Source: Chloroflexota bacterium
GTDB lineage: Bacteria; Chloroflexota; Anaerolineae; Anaerolineales; UBA4823
Direction of reading: 5' to 3'
Assembly (NCBI GenBank): GCA_012798185.1
Contig: JAAZNS010000259.1
Coordinates: 1 to 32,428, forward strand
Length of the DNA stretch: 32,428 bases
This document shows positions 26,412 to 32,428 of this stretch, piece after piece. The stretch's first letter is position 1, and every line of letters starts with the position of its first letter. The position numbers and the translations under genes were made by a program. The notes below the pieces were generated by a model that ran no database searches, was not told the DNA's origin, and saw nothing but the letters and a program-made list of their open reading frames with translations.

Positions 26412-27596
26412 TTAATTTATCACGCCCAACTTTTTGCCAACCAAATTAAATACAGCTAATCCCTGCTCAAGATCGGATTTTGCGTGAGCGGCTGAGATCA
26501 TAACCCGGATACGGGCTTTTCCGCGTGGTACAGTGGGAAAACCGATCGCCATTGCGAATACACCATTTTCGAATAACTCCCGGCTGAATTGCTGGGCAAC
26601 CGGGGCTTCGCCAAGCATAATTGGCGTAATCGGAGTAACACTTTGGCCGGTGTTGAAACCTAAGCGCTGTAATTCCGCCTTGAAAAATTTGGTGTTTTCC
26701 CATAATTTATCAACCAGCTCTGTGGATGCTTCCAGAATATCCAGGGCAGCCAGACAGGCAGCTGTATCTGGCGCAGTCATAGCAGAAGAGAACAGGAAAG
26801 GACGTCCGCGCTGTCGCAACCATTCCACTACCAGGGGATTGCCAGCGACCACTCCACCTACCACCCCAAACGCTTTCGAAAGTGTGCCAATTTCAACATC
26901 AACCTTACCATGTAATCCAAAATGATCAACAATACCGCGCCCGCCCTTTCCTAAAACACCTTCACCATGAGCATCATCCACCATGAGAATGGCATCGTGC
27001 TTTTTGGAAACTTCATATATTTTATCCAGCGGGGCAACATCGCCATCCATGCTGAAAACGCCATCGGTAACCACCAGTGCTCTGCCATATTTTCCTCTTT
27101 CATCATGGAATGCCCGCTCCAGATCTTGGGGATCGCAATGGGCATAGCGGACAATGCGTGCGCCTGCCAGCCGGCATCCATCAATGATACTGGCATGGTT
27201 TAATTCATCCGAAAAAATGGCATCGTCTTTTCCCACCAGCGCCGGGATCGCGGCAATATTTGCGTTGAATCCCGATTGAAACGTAATGGCAGCTTCCACA
27301 CCCTTGAATTTTGCCAGCCTTGATTCCAGCTGCATATGAAGATCCGTGGTCCCAGCTATAGTTCGTACGGCTGCTGGGCCTACCCCAAAAGTCTCCACCG
27401 CCTTAGCTGCGGCAGCAACCACTTGGGGATGATTGGCTAATCCTAAATAATTATTGGAGCAAAAATTCAGCACTTTTTTCCCATCCACAACTAACCAGGC
27501 GCCTTGCGGGGAACTGATTGTGCGGATTCGATTATACAAACCCGAATTTTGCAAATTATGTAATTCATCTTGAATCCATTTCAATTTATTGGACAT
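26412..27596 (-). CDS. kbl: Glycine C-acetyltransferase (2-amino-3-ketobutyrate CoA ligase), AOS family PLP enzyme
   Basis: [58 protein letters not shown]. Confidence 0.95.
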   Translation of the reverse strand: MSNKLKWIQDELHNLQNSGLYNRIRTISSPQGAWLVVDGKKVLNFCSNNYLGLANHPQVVAAAAKAVETFGVGPAAVRTIAGTTDLHMQLESRLAKFKGVEAAITFQSGFNANIAAIPALVGKDDAIFSDELNHASIIDGCRLAGARIVRYAHCDPQDLERAFHDERGKYGRALVVTDGVFSMDGDVAPLDKIYEVSKKHDAILMVDDAHGEGVLGKGGRGIVDHFGLHGKVDVEIGTLSKAFGVVGGVVAGNPLVVEWLRQRGRPFLFSSAMTAPDTAACLAALDILEASTELVDKLWENTKFFKAELQRLGFNTGQSVTPITPIMLGEAPVAQQFSRELFENGVFAMAIGFPTVPRGKARIRVMISAAHAKSDLEQGLAVFNLVGKKLGVIN

Positions 27597-27614
27597 AGTT
27601 CACCTCACTTTGAT

Positions 27615-28607
27615 TTAAAGTTGTTTCTTCGGACGTTTCAAACCAAACCCAATGAATCGACCTAAAGCCTCTCCAACGGTTGGTGCTTTAATTCCCGAAA
27701 TCATTCTTTCGTCTGCCCATTGAAATCCTTCACGCTCCTGCCGCCACAACGTTTCATCCTTTTTTGCCATAGTGAACGCGCTAATTAAAGAAGTCTGATC
27801 AGCGGCAAGAATATCCTGCTTCAATTTTATCAACCCATTCACTAAAGAATCAATCAAACGGATGGAATTGGGTTGGTTAGATTTCGCCATCAGAGCTAAT
27901 GCTTCTGGAGTATCCAATCCGGCCCCTTCTGCAACAAGCGCATAGGGGTGACCTGCTAATTTCCGCGCATCTTTCCAGCCCGGCTTGTTTGCTGTAATAT
28001 TCACGAAAGAGACAGCCAGCCATTGCGGCAGTAAATGAACAGCGGTCATTAACCCATCCATTTCAACCGGGTCACTAAAATATGGGGTGGCTTTTAAAAG
28101 GTTTACCAAATCAAAGCCTAATTTAACAGCTTCTCCGGGCGTGTTTTGAGAGGCAACAATGCCCAATACGGCATTATGGAAAAGGTCGCTCTGCGCATGA
28201 GCAAAACCGCTGCCGCTCTCATAAAGATATTTGGGATTAAGGACAGGCGTCAAGCCGACGTAATGCCTACCCTGAGGGAGCAATTCATTTACCCAATCTA
28301 ATATTGGTTGTTTTAACGGAGCTGTATCCATCACCACCACCCCTTCTTTCAAGCAAGGGGCAATGATCTCAAGCGTCTCGCGAATTTGATCAAAAGGCAG
28401 CGCCAAAATGACCAGGTCGGCATTGACAACCGAATTGGGTAGATTGATTTCATAACGATCGATGGCGCCGGCTTTCATCGCCGCTCTCGAAGCATCGACC
28501 GAGCGGTTGTGCCCTAGGCGGGTTAATAATTGCCCGTGTTCAGCCAGCGCCAGTCCGATCGAACCGCCTATCTTTCCTAAACCAATGATAGTTATATTGA
28601 CCGTCAT
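27615..28607 (-). CDS. Prephenate dehydrogenase
   Basis: Rossmann ITIIGLGKIGGSIGLAL, then VMDTAPLKQPILDWV and VGLTPVLNPKYLYESGSGFAHA. Confidence 0.88.
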   Translation of the reverse strand: MTVNITIIGLGKIGGSIGLALAEHGQLLTRLGHNRSVDASRAAMKAGAIDRYEINLPNSVVNADLVILALPFDQIRETLEIIAPCLKEGVVVMDTAPLKQPILDWVNELLPQGRHYVGLTPVLNPKYLYESGSGFAHAQSDLFHNAVLGIVASQNTPGEAVKLGFDLVNLLKATPYFSDPVEMDGLMTAVHLLPQWLAVSFVNITANKPGWKDARKLAGHPYALVAEGAGLDTPEALALMAKSNQPNSIRLIDSLVNGLIKLKQDILAADQTSLISAFTMAKKDETLWRQEREGFQWADERMISGIKAPTVGEALGRFIGFGLKRPKKQL

Positions 28608-28614
28608 TTTGCCC

Positions 28615-29151
28615 TCAACTCAAGTTGTCTGCTTCCTGCAGATAATATAAAAATTGATCTTCAGTAGTTTGATTTTTGGGATAATTCTTTTCATGATGGC
28701 GGCGGATCAAGTTCACACATAAAGGAGTTGACCCGGTTTCTTCTGCCAATTTTGCTCCCCAAAGCGGATGCTGATTATGTATGAAAAACACCCGCTGGTA
28801 AAAATTGGGTTTTCTGTTACCAAAATCGACATTACGAAGCCAGCGAGACACCACCTTAGGGAAAAATGTGTTCCCGATCACCAGCCACACCCTCTCCCAC
28901 AATTTCAAAAGATGATTGATCTTTCCAATATCATGCAATAAAGCGGCGATAATCAAGTCGGGATATTGGCAATTGTGCTTTATCAGATAACGAGCCACCT
29001 TGATACTATGCGCTTGTTCACTTGGCTGCATTTGATTGAATAGGCGGTATTGTTCATCTGTGAGCATGGCGTGAACGAATTCCAATTCATCCGCCGATGG
29101 TGACGCTGACAATGCCTGCCAAAATTGCCAGGAGCGATATACGATTCCCAA
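28615..29151 (-). CDS. HD-domain phosphohydrolase-like protein
   Basis: HSIKVARYLIKHNCQYPDLIIAALLHDIGKI with downstream His (HNQHPLWGAKLAEETG; RRHHEK). Confidence 0.88.
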   Translation of the reverse strand: MGIVYRSWQFWQALSASPSADELEFVHAMLTDEQYRLFNQMQPSEQAHSIKVARYLIKHNCQYPDLIIAALLHDIGKINHLLKLWERVWLVIGNTFFPKVVSRWLRNVDFGNRKPNFYQRVFFIHNQHPLWGAKLAEETGSTPLCVNLIRRHHEKNYPKNQTTEDQFLYYLQEADNLS

Positions 29152-29154
29152 TTA

Positions 29155-29799
29155 TTACCCTACCAGTAAATTCATCAATAAAAACAATGGTGGATTGATG
29201 ATTTTTCCCAAAATCCCCAGGAAAACAATTGCCATTAATATCATCGGACCATAAGGCTGGATGGTCTCTAAAAAACGCGACCAGGATGGCGGGAAAAAGT
29301 AGCTGGCAATTTTTTCGCCATCTAAAGGCATGATGGGTATCAGATTGAACAGCATTAATAGTAAATTGATATATATAAACAAATATAGAATTTGGGGAAG
29401 GGTTGGAAAAAAATTACTGCTTGCATTGATCATAGCCAGTCTGGCGTCATTGATTGAGACCAATCCTAAACGAAATGGAATTGCAGCAAGAATTGCCATT
29501 AAAAAATTAGATGCCGGACCAGCTAAAGAAACCCACATCATTGCAGAAGGAGATTTTCTTTGCAGGGCATAGGGGTTAATAGGCACCGGTTTTGCCCAGC
29601 CAAACCAGGCAACCAACAACAAAAGCGATCCAATGGGATCTAAATGGGCTAATGGGTTCAGCGTGAGACGACCATTCATGCGCGGGGTATCATCACCAAA
29701 ATAGTCGGCTGTCCAGGCGTGTGCCAATTCATGGACTGGAAATGCGATCAATAAAACAATCAAACGGGCAAAAAGTGAAGAGGGGTCTAAATTAAACAT
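29155..29799 (-). CDS. Site-2 protease family (M50) membrane metalloprotease
   Basis: VHELAHAWTADYFGDDTPRMNGRLTLNPLAHLDPIG (HExxH) and NLIPIMPLDGEKI. Confidence 0.93.
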   Translation of the reverse strand: MFNLDPSSLFARLIVLLIAFPVHELAHAWTADYFGDDTPRMNGRLTLNPLAHLDPIGSLLLLVAWFGWAKPVPINPYALQRKSPSAMMWVSLAGPASNFLMAILAAIPFRLGLVSINDARLAMINASSNFFPTLPQILYLFIYINLLLMLFNLIPIMPLDGEKIASYFFPPSWSRFLETIQPYGPMILMAIVFLGILGKIINPPLFLLMNLLVG

Positions 29800-29870
29800 G
29801 CATATTCTCCAAAAAGATTATACCATCGGCATCCCATGCTTCAGCATTTCGCCCATGTTATAATGCCCTC

Positions 29871-30077
29871 GTGTTACCCGAAATTAAACTGGACGACCAT
29901 GTTCGATTACGGAAACCTCACCCCTGTGGAAGTTACGATTGGAAAATCGTACGTCTCGGTGCAGATATTGGGCTAGAATGCCTGCAATGCGGAAGACGGG
30001 TGTTACTGACCAGACGAACACTTGCCAAGCGGTTGAAGACCGTGTTACCTCCTCTGACCGATGAAAAACCAGAATAA
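29871..30077 (+). CDS. DUF951 domain-containing protein
   Basis: 68 aa, IKLDDHVRLRKPHPCGSYDWKIVRLGADIGLECLQCGRRVLLTRRTLAKRLK; GTG start. Confidence 0.9.
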   Translation: MLPEIKLDDHVRLRKPHPCGSYDWKIVRLGADIGLECLQCGRRVLLTRRTLAKRLKTVLPPLTDEKPE

Positions 30078-31242
30078 TTATCCTCGTATTCTTTTTCTTT
30101 TTTCCGACACAGGGGGAGGCCACCGCAGTGCAGCAGAGGCAATCATCGAAGCCATCCACTTGCAGTATGGAAATCAATTCGATATTCAAATGGTGGATAT
30201 ATTCAAAGATTATGCCCCCCTGCAGTTGAAATACATGCCAGAGCTGTATCCCAAGATGGTAAAGGTGCCCCATGCTTGGGGGCTTGGCTATAAGGTGACC
30301 AACAGCCACCGCAGCGCCAGGATAATCACTGCCAGTGCGTACCCGTATGTACGCCGCTCGGTGCGCAGCCTGGTCCGTCAAAACCCTTGTGATGTGATTG
30401 TTTCCGTTCATCCCCTCGCAGCTGCCCCAATTTTGCGAGTTTTAGGTAAAAACCGTCCACCATTCATCACAGTTGTCACTGATTTGGTTAGTACCCATGC
30501 ACTTTGGTATCACCACCAAGCCGATTTATGCCTGGTGCCAACCGAAACAGCCTGGCAGCGAGCCATCAATTTCGGTATGGATGCCAATAAGGTAAAGGTT
30601 GTCGGTTTACCAGTATCGGACCGCTTCTGCATTCCCCCCGGAAACGCAGCCCAGATAAAACAAAAACTGGGATGGCCAGAGCATTTGCCGGTAATTCTCC
30701 TAGTAGGAGGAGGGGAAGGAATGGGTCCATTAGAAAAAACCGCGGCTGCAATTGCCGAAGCGCGGCTGCCTGCTGCCCTGGTAATTATTGCCGGCCGCAA
30801 TCGAAAACTAAAAGAGCGGCTTCAAGAGAAAATTTGGAAAATACCAACATTCATATATGGATTTGTTAAAGAAATGCCCGAGTTTATGCGCGGCGCCGAT
30901 ATCCTGGTGACAAAAGCTGGACCGGGCACGATCAGCGAAGCCTTGAATGCTGGTTTACCCATGATCTTATACAGCCGTCTTCCAGGACAGGAAGAAGGGA
31001 ATGTATCTTTTGTAGTCGATGAAGGCGCTGGATTATGGGCGCCAGAACCAGAGAGCATTGTTCAAGCCATTTCAAGCTGGCTGAGTAACCCTGAAATGCG
31101 GCAGAAAGCAGCCGCAGCCAGTCTTAGGTTAGCCCGACCTCAGGCAGCCCGGCAAATTGCACAAATAATTATTGAACAAATTCACCAACCAATAATTCAA
31201 CTTTCGGATCATCATCCATTGAAAAGCAAAACGCCAACATAA
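30061..31242 (+). CDS. Glycosyltransferase, MGDG synthase-like (GT28 type)
   Basis: ILFLFSDTGGGHRSAAEAIIEAI, FVKEMPEFMRGADILVTKAGPGTISEALNAGLPMILYSRLPGQEEGN. Confidence 0.93.
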   Translation: MKNQNNYPRILFLFSDTGGGHRSAAEAIIEAIHLQYGNQFDIQMVDIFKDYAPLQLKYMPELYPKMVKVPHAWGLGYKVTNSHRSARIITASAYPYVRRSVRSLVRQNPCDVIVSVHPLAAAPILRVLGKNRPPFITVVTDLVSTHALWYHHQADLCLVPTETAWQRAINFGMDANKVKVVGLPVSDRFCIPPGNAAQIKQKLGWPEHLPVILLVGGGEGMGPLEKTAAAIAEARLPAALVIIAGRNRKLKERLQEKIWKIPTFIYGFVKEMPEFMRGADILVTKAGPGTISEALNAGLPMILYSRLPGQEEGNVSFVVDEGAGLWAPEPESIVQAISSWLSNPEMRQKAAAASLRLARPQAARQIAQIIIEQIHQPIIQLSDHHPLKSKTPT

Positions 31243-31271
31243 CATACGAACTGCTTTAATTTATTCTTTTT

Positions 31272-32129
31272 ATGGGAACACTTTTTCTGGTTGCCACACC
31301 CATCGGGAATCTCGAAGATATCAGCCAGCGGGCTATTAAAACTTTGAAACAGGTGCGATTGATTGCCTGCGAAGATACGCGCCATTCCCGTAAATTGCTT
31401 ACCCATTATCATATTACCACACCGGTTACCAGCTATTTTGAGCATAACAAATACTCAAAGCTACAGCTTGTTTTGGATGAGCTAACCCGGGGCGATGTCG
31501 CGTTGATCTCTGACGCCGGAACACCTGCGTTGAACGATCCTGGGTACGAACTGGTCATTTCTGCCCTGAATAACGGTCATCATGTCTCTCCCATCCCGGG
31601 TGCCTGCGCACCAATTGCAGCCTTAACAGCTTCCGGCTTACCTTCCGATTCTTTTCTATACCTGGGATATCTCCCCAGGAAAACTAGTGAGCGCCGACAA
31701 CGCCTCGCCCAGGTTTCTAATTATCCTTTTACCCTGATTCTTTTGGAGGCTCCTCACCGCTTATTGGGTTGTTTGAAAGATTTGGCAGAAACCATGGGCA
31801 GCCGCAATATCGCGGTAGCCAGAGAATTGACCAAAATCCACGAAGAAATTTTTCGCGACAATATCGATTCAGCCATACAATACTTTTCTGAACATGAACC
31901 CCGAGGGGAATTTACTTTAGTTTTGGAAGGGAAATATTCTCAAAAAACGATTTGGACAAAGAATGAACTTTTAAACTGGATAAAAATTCAATTGGAAGCT
32001 GGTCATTCTGCAAGCAAGATTGCTGCCTCAGCCGCGCAAGTTTCGGGGTGGCAGCGCCGCAATATTTATGCGTTAATTAACGAATTCCATAAAAATCAGA
32101 AATCGGAGAGTACCTGTGATACTGGATGA
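31272..32129 (+). CDS. rsmI: 16S rRNA (cytidine(1402)-2'-O)-methyltransferase
   Basis: GTLFLVATPIGNLEDISQRAIKTLKQV, CEDTRHSRKLL, LISDAGTPALNDPGYELV, PIPGACAPIAALTASGLPSDSFLYLGYLPRK. Confidence 0.97.
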   Translation: MGTLFLVATPIGNLEDISQRAIKTLKQVRLIACEDTRHSRKLLTHYHITTPVTSYFEHNKYSKLQLVLDELTRGDVALISDAGTPALNDPGYELVISALNNGHHVSPIPGACAPIAALTASGLPSDSFLYLGYLPRKTSERRQRLAQVSNYPFTLILLEAPHRLLGCLKDLAETMGSRNIAVARELTKIHEEIFRDNIDSAIQYFSEHEPRGEFTLVLEGKYSQKTIWTKNELLNWIKIQLEAGHSASKIAASAAQVSGWQRRNIYALINEFHKNQKSESTCDTG

Positions 32130-32428
32130 TTATAATCAATTCCCCAAATACGATCCCGAAAATATGCTCGAGAGGATCGATACTTTACCCGATCAACTGC
32201 ATGAAGCTTGGCAAATTGGCAGCCAGCATCCACTACCGCAGATATCCGGAATCGGTAAGGTATTGATAGCTGGTATGGGAGGTTCTGCGATAGGCGCTGA
32301 CTTATTGGTGAGTTATATTGCTGGACAGTGCCCGCTGCCTGTTTTCGTCCACCGGGATTATGGCTTGCCTGCCTGGGCAAATGGAGCAGACACCTTGGTG
32401 ATAGTCTCTTCTCATTCCGGCAACACCG
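32116..32428 (+). CDS. Bifunctional phosphoglucose/phosphomannose isomerase, N-terminal part (runs off the right edge)
   Basis: GTG start, MILDDYNQFPKYDPENMLERIDTLPDQLHEAW...VLIAGMGGSAIGADLL...VFVHRDYGLPAWANGADTLVIVSSHSGNT. Missing from the ORF track because it is open at the edge. Confidence 0.85.
   Translation, partial: MILDDYNQFPKYDPENMLERIDTLPDQLHEAWQIGSQHPLPQISGIGKVLIAGMGGSAIGADLLVSYIAGQCPLPVFVHRDYGLPAWANGADTLVIVSSHSGNT

Noticed and set aside
1-32428. Search for CRISPR arrays, tRNA/rRNA genes, IS elements and biosynthetic or defence systems
   Set aside because: By eye there are no regularly spaced repeats, no tRNA-like cloverleaf with CCA end, no transposase/integrase ORF and no defence cassette beyond the degraded methyltransferase. 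tRNAscan/Infernal were not run.

Overview
The window is about 32.4 kb of dense, mostly housekeeping and transport gene content. The composition and gene families (threonine/glutamate-rich lipoprotein linkers, Opp operon, CdaA/CdaR, DUF951, MGDG-synthase-like glycosyltransferase) suggest an Anaerolineae/Chloroflexota-type bacterium, but this taxonomic guess was not tested. I see no rRNA, tRNA, CRISPR array or intact mobile element. Main blocks: a heterodimeric ABC exporter with a MarR regulator; typA/bipA; two ECF sigma-factor clusters; an ArsR-DUF2087 regulator; a LysM lipoprotein, a NUDIX hydrolase, deoC and lepB; a decayed DNA methyltransferase remnant; a coaE(-GNAT-like)-cdaA-cdaR-der run; a complete five-gene Opp-type peptide ABC operon; kbl, a prephenate dehydrogenase, an HD protein and an M50 protease; and a forward run of DUF951, glycosyltransferase, rsmI and a partial phosphoglucose/phosphomannose isomerase. 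The most unusual finding is in the Opp operon. The solute-binding lipoprotein reads as a natural circular permutation of the SBP_bac_5 fold: the canonical C-terminal half comes first after the lipoprotein linker, and the canonical N-terminal half comes second. The adjacent OppC-like permease carries about 110 extra residues in its first periplasmic loop that resemble one lobe of a type-3 solute-binding protein. All family calls are by eye; no searches were run.
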